Of a stretch of 64,000 nucleotides of DNA, positions 37,570-44,831 are shown one piece after another. The notes beneath the pieces were generated by a model. It had not been told where the DNA came from and searched no databases. It was given only the letters and a program-made list of their open reading frames with translations. Each line of letters begins with the position of its first letter. Within the stretch, counting starts at the first letter, position 1. Both the position numbers and the translations under genes were made by a program. This stretch comes from Peptoclostridium sp. (GTDB lineage Bacteria > Bacillota > Clostridia > Peptostreptococcales > Peptostreptococcaceae): contig NZ_WXFG01000020.1 of assembly GCF_009881055.1 (NCBI RefSeq), forward strand, positions 1 through 64,000. Direction: 5' to 3'.

Positions 37570-37832
37570 AAAAAAAACTTCGTTCTCATACATTAATTGT
37601 ACAAGAGACGAAGTTATATCCGCGTTACCACTCTTCTTAAGACAGATTATCACTGCCTTCACTCGATGCACTTAACGGCTGCTACCGTACTGTCCTACTG
37701 CTATTTCAGACAGTCTCTTCATGGATACGCTTCAACATGGCTATGCACCGGACTTCCACCTTCTCCGGCTCGCTTTGGCAATCACCCTGCCTACTCTTCC
37801 AATCAAAAGATTTGGATATGCTGTTCTTTGAA
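37570..37832 (-). ncRNA. T-box leader, probably arginine-responsive (specifier CGU)
   Basis: Leftward transcript: AGAGTGGTAACGCGG is the T-box core near 37620-37634. The terminator is ACTTCGTCTC...ACGAAGT followed by a T run at 37571-37577. The stem I segment GTTGAAGCGTATCCATGAAG aligns with GGTGAAGTTCGCTTTTGAG of the pheS T-box in this window, placing CGU where UUC sits. CGU is an Arg codon, matching the argG-argH genes downstream. Confidence 0.88.
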
Positions 37833-37836
37833 TCTG

Positions 37837-37865
37837 AGTATAATAGCTTTGAACTTGCAAGTCAA
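37837..37865 (-). promoter_or_regulatory. Promoter of the arginine T-box operon
   Basis: Leftward TTGACT (37860-37865) and TATACT (37837-37842) with a 17-base spacer; the transcript would start at the T-box 5' end. Confidence 0.75.
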
Positions 37866-37910
37866 TATGTATAATTTTTTTTTTAGATAAAATTTCTATG
37901 GACAGGCTTG

Positions 37911-38114
37911 CTATATGATCCCGTTAAGCTTTATGAAGCCGACTGCTGCAATGCCTGCTGCAACAAACAGGAATCCTATTATATGTTTTCTCGCTCCCCT
38001 TGCGGATTTTACTGAGCTGCAACCGAAGCTTTCTATTACAGCCGGCAAATCCTTCCTTCTTCTGAAATGGCTTCTTTTTCTCTTTGCCATCTGTTCAATC
38101 TCTATTGTTATCAT
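37911..38114 (-). CDS. Small basic protein with C-terminal membrane segment, unknown
   Basis: 67 residues if started at the ATG at 38114 (MITIEIEQMAKRKRSHF), which has GGGGGTG almost touching it. An ATG 24 bases further in is an alternative without a site. A basic cytosolic part (KRKRSHFRRRK) and ARGARK are followed by one hydrophobic helix (IIGFLFVAAGIAAVGFI). It lies after the terminator of the membrane-protein pair and has a promoter-like TTGAAA-17-TTTAAT upstream. Tail-anchored topology is likely; function unknown. Could be non-coding. Confidence 0.5.
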   Translation of the reverse strand: MITIEIEQMAKRKRSHFRRRKDLPAVIESFGCSSVKSARGARKHIIGFLFVAAGIAAVGFIKLNGII

Positions 38115-38204
38115 GCCATGCACCCCCGACTTTGCTGTCTTTGAATTTATATCATTAAATACCCACTGCCGTAGGGTTTCAAATACTATTTCAAAAATTT
38201 TTTT

Positions 38205-38240
38205 ATAAAAAAACGCTCCCAGCCTGTTTAGCCGGGAGCA
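38205..38240 (-). terminator. Terminator of the nucleoside-recognition gene pair
   Basis: GCTCCCGGC and GCTGGGAGC (leftward ATATGCTCCCGGCTAAACAG...) form a stem followed by a run of seven T, 8 bases after the stop at 38248. Confidence 0.85.
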
Positions 38241-38247
38241 TATATTT

Positions 38248-38697
38248 TCACTTGAACTGCGGATCCGTTCTGTCAAGCCACTTTGACATCACGTATGTAA
38301 GTATTACTGCTGCAAGCAACCTCGACCCAAGAAGTATAAAGCCGTTTGCTCCTACTGCCACGAAAACAAGCGTATCTTCAATTACCGCATGACAGTTTAC
38401 TAGAAAAAGCACCACAAGCGTTATGTCACGCTTTGTAAGTGAGCCTTCCCTGCTTGATTGTACTATCGCTCCTGCACCGTATGATATTCCGAAAACGAGA
38501 CCTATAAGCAGGGGAAATGACGCCTGCTTTGACATGCCGAAAAAATCTGTTATTGGCCTGAGCGTATCGGCGAATCTGTCTAGTATCTTGTAGTCCTTGA
38601 GCAGCTGCATTGCTACCATGAGCGGTATTACTATGACAGCTATTTTGAATATTGTGCTAAGGCTTCCGAATACGGCTTCTCTCGCTATTTCAACCAT
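38248..38697 (-). CDS. Nucleoside-recognition (Gate) domain membrane protein, second half
   Basis: 149 residues with about four membrane segments (for example FKIAVIVIPLMVAMQLL, SFPLLIGLVFGISYGAGAIV, ITLVVLFLVNCHAVIEDTLVFVAVG). The GISYGAG motif is typical of the Gate/nucleoside-recognition fold found in SpmA/SpmB and FeoB-like proteins. Its start overlaps the upstream gene by 13 bases and has CGGAGGAG, so the two are translationally coupled and probably form one heteromeric transporter-like unit. Substrate unknown. Confidence 0.8.
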   Translation of the reverse strand: MVEIAREAVFGSLSTIFKIAVIVIPLMVAMQLLKDYKILDRFADTLRPITDFFGMSKQASFPLLIGLVFGISYGAGAIVQSSREGSLTKRDITLVVLFLVNCHAVIEDTLVFVAVGANGFILLGSRLLAAVILTYVMSKWLDRTDPQFK

Positions 38698-39122
38698 TGC
38701 AGAACTCCTCCGATGTTGCCGGCTATAATGCCAACTAAAAATGACATAGCAAGCCTAGTTATAGTCATTCCTATCTCATTGACTCCCAGCATTTTCACTA
38801 CAGCCGTTTCCATGAAGAGCGCATGCGAGAATGAGAGCATGAGTGCTATTGTTGTTATCTGTGGGGCCGTGAGGTTTATAGCGCTCATCGCTCCTAGCGC
38901 CGCAAAAAAATTGAGGCAGTTGCCCAGCACCAGCACTATTGCTGCTTCACCCGGCAGATTGAAAAGAGCCATAAGAGGCTTGAATATTTCTGCAATCATT
39001 GCCATCACCGGTGTGTGACTCAGTACCGTGACTAGCATGTAAACCGGAATTACAACTTTTGCAAGCAGCAGCGTTGTGTCAATTCCCTGCTTAATCCCTC
39101 TTTTTATTGAACCTGTAATCAT
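38685..39122 (-). CDS. Nucleoside-recognition (Gate) domain membrane protein, first half
   Basis: 145 residues with hydrophobic segments LLAKVVIPVYMLVTVLSH, AIVLVLGNCLNFFAALGAMS, IALMLSFSHALFME and a C-terminal pair. The start is the ATG at 39122 because AGCAGGAGG is 6 bases upstream; a longer in-frame start lacks one. It overlaps the next gene by 13 bases. The split two-gene layout resembles SpmA/SpmB-type pairs, but it is shorter, and no sporulation context is visible here. Confidence 0.8.
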   Translation of the reverse strand: MITGSIKRGIKQGIDTTLLLAKVVIPVYMLVTVLSHTPVMAMIAEIFKPLMALFNLPGEAAIVLVLGNCLNFFAALGAMSAINLTAPQITTIALMLSFSHALFMETAVVKMLGVNEIGMTITRLAMSFLVGIIAGNIGGVLQWLK

Positions 39123-39166
39123 TGCAATCCTCCTGCTGCCTTGCTTCATCAAAACATTTCTCCAAA

Positions 39167-40198
39167 CTATTTTATTGCGTTGAGATTTACTATCCTGCTC
39201 TCGTCTATGTCTTTAACGCTGTTGCAGCCTGTGAGCAGCATTGCCTGGTAAAGCTGGCTCTTGAAATTGTCTATTACGGCTTTGACTCCGTCTTCGCCGC
39301 CTCCTACTGCGCCCCATATCATAGGCCTTGCAGCTAGCACTGCATCCGCTCCCAGCGCAATATACTTGAGTATGTCGGCTCCCTCTCTCACGTTGCCGTC
39401 TGCAAGTATAGTCACCCTGCCCTTTACGGCTCTGGCTATCGAAGGCAGCACCTCGGCCGCTCCCAGCGTATGGTTGAGTATCCTTCCTCCGTGATTTGAT
39501 ACAACTATTGCGTCCACTCCAGCCTCAGCTGCAAGCACGGCCTCGTCTGCGCTCATTATTCCCTTGAGTATGAAAGGCAGCTTGGTGGCCTTTTTGATGG
39601 CTGCTATGTCTTCCATGCTCTTTGGCCCCACAGGCTGTCCAAAAAGTGCCATTGTAACAAGGCCTGCTCCGTCTATGTCCATGCCCACCATTTTGACTCC
39701 CGCTTCGTGAGCCATTTCAAGCCTTTTTATAACCTCGTCGTTTTCTCTTGGCTTAATTATTGCTACTCCATAGCCTCCGGCTCTCTTCACGCTGTCAAGT
39801 CCTGCCACGTAGAACTCGCTCTTGCCGCTGTCTCCCACCATTGCTATTGTTCCTGCCTTCTTGCTGCCAAACACGACAGCATCGCAGTACTCCTGCTCGC
39901 TAAGATAACCTCCCATGTTTATGTCGCTTCCTGTAACCGGAGCACATATAAGAGGCAGCTCAAGCTTTTCCCCGAGCACCTCTATACTCATGTCAGGGTT
40001 CTTAGCACTATGAATTGTCCTCAGCACCAGCTTGACATTTTTGAGAGCCTCAAAATTTCTCTTGAATGAATCTCCCGTTCCGGTTCCGCCCATTCCAGGC
40101 ACCTGTCCTGCACAGTAAACACCGTTGCATTCCTTGCATACATTGCACAAGCCATTCATCCTCTTTATTGCAAGCTGTTTAATTTCCTTCATGTCCAT
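39167..40198 (-). CDS. FMN-dependent alpha-hydroxyacid dehydrogenase family protein
   Basis: 343 residues. It has a TIM-barrel of the lactate/glycolate oxidase and type 2 IPP isomerase superfamily: LPLICAPVTGSD, FILKGIMSADEA (Lys for FMN), and the active-site VVSNHGGRILNHTLGA followed by ILADGNVREGADILKYIALGADAVLAARP. The N-terminus carries LCNVCKECNGVYC, Cys at 18, 21, 24 and 29, not found in aerobic oxidases. As in other clostridial members this may hold a metal or Fe-S cluster that replaces oxygen as electron outlet. The substrate is unknown. AAAGGGGGAG precedes the ATG. Confidence 0.82.
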   Translation of the reverse strand: MDMKEIKQLAIKRMNGLCNVCKECNGVYCAGQVPGMGGTGTGDSFKRNFEALKNVKLVLRTIHSAKNPDMSIEVLGEKLELPLICAPVTGSDINMGGYLSEQEYCDAVVFGSKKAGTIAMVGDSGKSEFYVAGLDSVKRAGGYGVAIIKPRENDEVIKRLEMAHEAGVKMVGMDIDGAGLVTMALFGQPVGPKSMEDIAAIKKATKLPFILKGIMSADEAVLAAEAGVDAIVVSNHGGRILNHTLGAAEVLPSIARAVKGRVTILADGNVREGADILKYIALGADAVLAARPMIWGAVGGGEDGVKAVIDNFKSQLYQAMLLTGCNSVKDIDESRIVNLNAIK

Positions 40199-40286
40199 AT
40201 TTTCTCCCCCTTTATAATTTTAATATTGACATTCTAACAGATTTTTAATTGCTATAGTTATACTTGTTTCATACTATTAATTAATT

Positions 40287-42659
40287 TTATTTAAGAGTCA
40301 CTACGGTGACTCCCATGCCGCCTTCCCCGTATTCTCCATCTCTGCTGCTTTTGACATGAGCATGCCTTTTTAGCATTTGCTTAATGCCTGACTTTAAAAC
40401 GCCCGTGCCCACTCCGTGTATTATAGTGACTCTCTCGAGGCCTGAAATATATGCATCGTCGAGATACTTGTCCAGTTCGTATATGGCCTCTTCAAGGTTC
40501 ATCCCGCGCAGGTCTATTTCAGTTTTTATACTTTCGGCCTTCCGCTTCATTATCCGTCCGGCCCCGGTGCTTCCTTTGCCGCCGGTCTCTTGCACTGCCA
40601 TCTCGAGCGATGCGTATGGCAGAGTCATCTTCATTATGCCAATCTGGACCAGTGCTTCCTTTTTTCTGTCGTCGCACGAAAGGACATTACCATTCTGGCT
40701 AAGTGTTATGACTCTTACCTCGTCTCCAGGCTTTAGCGTCTTTATTTCTTTTTTTGCTATTTTGGGGATTATTATCTCATCGACTCCTGTCTGGAGCTTG
40801 CCCATGGATTTTTTGATATCCCCTCTAACCTGCTCTATTCTTCTGTTCATTTCCTTTGAATAGCCGGCTTTTTCAATTTCCCTGAGTTTTTTTACAAGCT
40901 CCTCTGAATCTTCCTTTGCACTCTTTAGTATCTTTTGGGCCTCGCGCTTGGCATCGGATATTATCTTTTCCTTTTGCCTGTTTATGCTCTCGTATTTTTG
41001 ACGGTATTCTTCCTTTAGCCTTTCAGCCTCATGTTTTTCCGATAGTGTCCTGAGTCTGTCGGTTTCGGCTTGCTGTCTCTTTTGCTCTATCTCCTGCAGC
41101 AGATCCTCGAATTCTATATTTTCTGCGTCTATTAGCTCCTTGGCCTTTTGTATGACGTAGTCCTCAAGGCCGAGCCGCTTTGATATCTCGAATGCATTTG
41201 ATTTTCCCGGCACTCCAATCAGCAGCCTGTAGGTAGGACTCAGCGTTGAAACGTCAAATTCCACAGACGCATTCTCAACTCCGGCTTTTGTCAGGGCGTA
41301 CTGCTTGAGCTCGCTGTAGTGCGTAGTAGCTATGGTCCTTACGTGCAGACCATGCAGCAAATCGAGTATAGCCATAGCAAGCGCAGCTCCTTCAACCGGA
41401 TCCGTGCCGGCTCCGAGCTCGTCAAAGAGCACCAGGGAATCCGAAGTGACATTCTCGAGTATCTGGACTATGTTTTTCATGTGTGACGAGAACGTTGAAA
41501 GGCTCTGCTCTATGCTTTGCTCGTCACCAATGTCGGCAAACACCTGCTCGAACACGCCCATTGTAGTTCCAAAATCTGCCGGCAGATGGAGGCCGCTTTG
41601 GCTCATTAGGCAAAAAAGGCCTACGGTCTTTAGCGTAACAGTCTTGCCTCCTGTGTTTGGTCCTGTGATCACGAGTGTGTCGAAATCTCTTCCCAGCCAT
41701 ATGTTTATAGGCACAACTACGTTGCCCGGTATGAGCGGATGCCTTCCGTTTTTTATTCTGATATATTTTTCAGTGGTTATTTCCGGTTCAATTCCCCGCA
41801 TTTGAGTGGACAGCTTGCCTTTTGCAAATATGAAGTCAATTCTGCCCAAAGTGTGGGAATTGGCGGCTATCTCGTCAGCGAACTCACCCACTCTGTTTGA
41901 AAGCGCTTGTAGTATTCGTTCTATTTCTTCCTTCTCTTTGAGTCTGAGCTCGCGCAGATCGTTGTTCATATTGACTATGGACATGGGTTCGATGAACAAC
42001 GTAGCCCCCGAGGATGACTGGTCGTGGACTATTCCCTGGACGCTAGATTTGTATTCCTGTTTGACAGGCACAACGAATCTGTCTCCCCTTATTGTGATTA
42101 TTGCATCCTGAAGATATTTTTGATATGAAGCTGACGTTATAATAGAGTGCAGCTTTGACCGTATATCCTCGTTTTTTTGGACTATTCTCCGTCTTATGCC
42201 CTTGAGCTCATGGCTTGCAGTATCAGCAATCTCATTTTCTCCGACTATGCTGTTTTCTATGTCCTCTTCAATATCCCTGAACACAGAAAGCTCCTGGGCC
42301 AGCATGTGCATTAGCCCGTACGCCTCCGGGGAGTGCTTGGCAATGAAGCCCTTTATCCTCCTTGCGGCCCTCAGGCAGTCGCATACCATCAGCAGCTGGC
42401 CTGGATCAAGCGAAGAGCCGAGCTGTGCCCTTTTTGCAAGATGTTCTATGTCGTGTATGCCTCCAAGCGGTATGTTGCCGCTTTTTAGTATCATGGATTG
42501 AGCTTCGCTAGTCTCCCTTTGCATGTGCAGCACCTCTTCCATTTCTGAAGAAGGCATTATTTCTCTGGCATGCCTTGCGCCAAGCGACGATGTTGTCTTA
42601 TCCACTAGCATGCCTACTATTTTGTTGTATTCTAAAACGCTTAACGCTTTGCTGTTCAT
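40287..42659 (-). CDS. mutS2: MutS2 / RqcU ATPase with Smr domain
   Basis: 790 residues. MutS-type core with Walker A TGPNTGGKTVTLKT (about 334-347), LVLFDELGAGTDPVEGAALA Walker B and ATTHYSELK. A long coiled-coil linker (about 515-640) and a C-terminal Smr endonuclease domain (from EIDLRGMNLEEAIYELD, with IIHGVGTGVLK) follow. No N-terminal mismatch-recognition domain, so not mismatch repair MutS. The family acts on recombination intermediates and, in Bacillus, on collided ribosomes. Length and domains are standard. Confidence 0.96.
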   Translation of the reverse strand: MNSKALSVLEYNKIVGMLVDKTTSSLGARHAREIMPSSEMEEVLHMQRETSEAQSMILKSGNIPLGGIHDIEHLAKRAQLGSSLDPGQLLMVCDCLRAARRIKGFIAKHSPEAYGLMHMLAQELSVFRDIEEDIENSIVGENEIADTASHELKGIRRRIVQKNEDIRSKLHSIITSASYQKYLQDAIITIRGDRFVVPVKQEYKSSVQGIVHDQSSSGATLFIEPMSIVNMNNDLRELRLKEKEEIERILQALSNRVGEFADEIAANSHTLGRIDFIFAKGKLSTQMRGIEPEITTEKYIRIKNGRHPLIPGNVVVPINIWLGRDFDTLVITGPNTGGKTVTLKTVGLFCLMSQSGLHLPADFGTTMGVFEQVFADIGDEQSIEQSLSTFSSHMKNIVQILENVTSDSLVLFDELGAGTDPVEGAALAMAILDLLHGLHVRTIATTHYSELKQYALTKAGVENASVEFDVSTLSPTYRLLIGVPGKSNAFEISKRLGLEDYVIQKAKELIDAENIEFEDLLQEIEQKRQQAETDRLRTLSEKHEAERLKEEYRQKYESINRQKEKIISDAKREAQKILKSAKEDSEELVKKLREIEKAGYSKEMNRRIEQVRGDIKKSMGKLQTGVDEIIIPKIAKKEIKTLKPGDEVRVITLSQNGNVLSCDDRKKEALVQIGIMKMTLPYASLEMAVQETGGKGSTGAGRIMKRKAESIKTEIDLRGMNLEEAIYELDKYLDDAYISGLERVTIIHGVGTGVLKSGIKQMLKRHAHVKSSRDGEYGEGGMGVTVVTLK

Positions 42660-42896
42660 AATTGTCTGAAATTCCTCCGTATATGCTTAATAGTTCACCA
42701 TAAGACTATCATATTTTGGCATTTGAATTCAAATTTTTTTACGCTTTCGTGATCACAATGGCAAGCGTGATATCCTGCCGAGGCATTTTTCGGCTAAATC
42801 CGGCTTATTTTTCAACTTGAGGCTATAGCGGGATTTAAAAAAACTGCATTTTGTTGTAATATATATATAATCAGACATCGAAAGGGGATCTCTTTA

Positions 42897-43550
42897 ATGG
42901 GCTTTTCAAAAAGAAGAGCAAAACGACAGAGCCGGACAAGTTTTTCCAGATTTATATTTAGAGTATTCGCATTCATAGGCTTTGCCGCCTACTCAATTTT
43001 GAGCTTTAAATATTTCTTTGATCCTTCATCTGTTGGCGGATATTTGAAATTGTTTTTTTACATATATCCCTTTTTGTTTTTATCATACATATACAGCTTC
43101 AAAGATGATTTTTGCAGGAGCAGCAGAATACTCAAATTGGGCTTCAACTTGATATTCCTCGTTACGGCTTCCCTTGTGACGCTGTTTGTTGCGTCACTTA
43201 TAATGAATCCGTGGATTATGGAAAGCTCCCGGAACGTCACTTACGTGGTGTTTTTCATGGGCTCCGCCATGTTGTTCGACTTCATAATAATTGAGGCTAT
43301 GAACAGAAAAAATCCCAGGCATTCCCCAAAGAGAAAGGCTTCTCCGGAATCAGAACCAAATCTTTCTGGAAATATTCAGATTAAAAATGCTCAGGCCCCA
43401 GCAACTCAGGAGCCTTCAGCAAGTGAATCTGCCGCTGACGATTCGCTCGAAATAACAGCAAGGCAGGTTGCCATAGTAATAGAGCGTCCGAATAGCTGTA
43501 GTTCAGAAAAAAATCGCCCAAAACTGCTGAGCAGCAAGGACGCATTCTAG
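42897..43550 (+). CDS. Multi-pass membrane protein with polar C-terminal tail, unknown
   Basis: 217 residues. A basic N-terminus (KRRAKRQSR) and four hydrophobic segments (about 21-40, 51-65, 78-105, 112-135) are followed by a disordered polar tail rich in Pro, Ser and Glu. AAAGGGGATC lies upstream of the ATG. Four-helix arrangement without recognisable motif. Divergent from mutS2 and convergent with the SLH gene, with its own terminator. I cannot assign a family. Confidence 0.7.
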   Translation: MGFSKRRAKRQSRTSFSRFIFRVFAFIGFAAYSILSFKYFFDPSSVGGYLKLFFYIYPFLFLSYIYSFKDDFCRSSRILKLGFNLIFLVTASLVTLFVASLIMNPWIMESSRNVTYVVFFMGSAMLFDFIIIEAMNRKNPRHSPKRKASPESEPNLSGNIQIKNAQAPATQEPSASESAADDSLEITARQVAIVIERPNSCSSEKNRPKLLSSKDAF

Positions 43551-43559
43551 ATTGTTCAA

Positions 43560-43595
43560 AAACACCTCGCAGCAGTATAAGCATGCGAGGTGTTT
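43560..43595. terminator. Bidirectional terminator between convergent genes
   Basis: AAACACCTCGCA and TGCGAGGTGTTT form a perfect 12-bp stem with a 12-base loop, between the membrane protein gene and the SLH gene. Confidence 0.8.
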
Positions 43596-43612
43596 ACTGT
43601 TTATTTGTATTA

Positions 43613-44782
43613 TTAGTAACCGTCGCTGTATGGCGGAGTATCCAGGTCGCTCTCCATCTCATCCTCGGTGAGCACCTCAACAACTCTGGCTCTTATTGTA
43701 TCCTCGGTTATTGCCCATAAGAAGTCTCCCTTGCCTACAGCTGCAGATGTCTTCCTGCCAGACTCCTCGTATACAAGCGTACTGCTTCCCGAAAGACTTA
43801 TATTTGTAAATTCTTCGCCATTATCCGTACTCTCGGGCGTCGTATCCAACTTTATGAAGTCTCCGCTCTTTTCAACAACCTTGCCGTATATGCTGTCAAA
43901 CGGCTTGGAGTTTATTGGCTTTACGAATTCTATCTCTCCGCTTCTAATCCTGGCAACATACGGCCTTTCCTCATCTACCTGACTGTACTCCAGGTTTCTC
44001 ACCTTGGCACTGAAAGTTCCTTCCACACCGTATTCCACAAATCTCACGTAGGCATCCCCTCCGGACATCCACTTTTCAAGGATGTAGAAAGCCCTGTGAG
44101 ATGTCGAGCTTTCAGGTACTCCGTTTTGTTCCTGTTCCTGCTCTTGCGGCTGTTCCTGCTCCTCTTCACGCAGTCTGTCTCTGACTTTTGTGCACGCATC
44201 AAGCATGCTTATAGCTTCAGCCCGTGTGATGCTCCTCTCCGGCATATAACTGCCATCCGGATAGCCCTTTATTATGCCTTCCTTGAAGCAGTATCCCACA
44301 GCCTCTGCAGCCCATGGTGCTATGCTCCTGTAGTCGCTGAATCCGGCTGCCTCTTTTGCATAGCCTTCTTGCTGCACCTTGAGCGCCCTTTGAATCATGA
44401 GCGCCGCCTCCTGCCTTGTTATCTGGGCATAAGGCCTTACGGTGTTGTCCTCGTAGCCTGCTATATAGCCTGCGGCATTGGCTTTGAGCATGTCAGCGTA
44501 GAACCAGTCGCCTGCAGCGACATCCTTGAAACTCACTGCCTTTATATCGCTAAGTCCCAGCGTTCTGTTCATGAAAGCCGCAAATTCGGCTCTTGTAACT
44601 GATGAATCCGGCTTGAATTCGCCGTTATCATATCCCTTCGCGTATCCCTTTTCAAGCCATGTCCTTATTTCACCTTCAGCCCAGTGGCCGCTGATATCTG
44701 CCGCGTCCACTGCAAATCCAGGCTGGAAAAACAGGCTTGATGCGCATAAGAATCCTATGAGCTTGCTTCTGAATCTATTCAA
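43613..44782 (-). CDS. S-layer homology (SLH) domain surface protein
   Basis: 389 residues. The signal peptide is about 1-27 (LIGFLCASSLFFQPGFAVDA). Three SLH repeats follow, near 30-80 (WAEGEIRTWLEKGYAKGYDNGEF), 90-145 (WFYADMLKANAAGYIAGYED) and 155-205 (AEAVGYCFKEGIIKGYPDG), each with a TRAE/TRQE motif. They bind pyruvylated secondary wall polymer. A Glu/Gln-rich linker leads to a C-terminal part of about 170 residues of mainly beta character that I do not recognise. The TTG at 44782 is preferred because AAAGGAG lies 9 bases before it; an ATG three codons earlier abuts that site. Confidence 0.85.
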   Translation of the reverse strand: MNRFRSKLIGFLCASSLFFQPGFAVDAADISGHWAEGEIRTWLEKGYAKGYDNGEFKPDSSVTRAEFAAFMNRTLGLSDIKAVSFKDVAAGDWFYADMLKANAAGYIAGYEDNTVRPYAQITRQEAALMIQRALKVQQEGYAKEAAGFSDYRSIAPWAAEAVGYCFKEGIIKGYPDGSYMPERSITRAEAISMLDACTKVRDRLREEEQEQPQEQEQEQNGVPESSTSHRAFYILEKWMSGGDAYVRFVEYGVEGTFSAKVRNLEYSQVDEERPYVARIRSGEIEFVKPINSKPFDSIYGKVVEKSGDFIKLDTTPESTDNGEEFTNISLSGSSTLVYEESGRKTSAAVGKGDFLWAITEDTIRARVVEVLTEDEMESDLDTPPYSDGY

Positions 44783-44831
44783 CTCTTCCATCTCCTTTCA
44801 AATTATTGCTTAATATATACCCTATAGCTGC

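Noticed and set aside
37911..38276. 121-residue form of the small membrane protein
   Set aside because: The extension would run through the terminator of the previous operon; only the part from 38114 has plausible signals.
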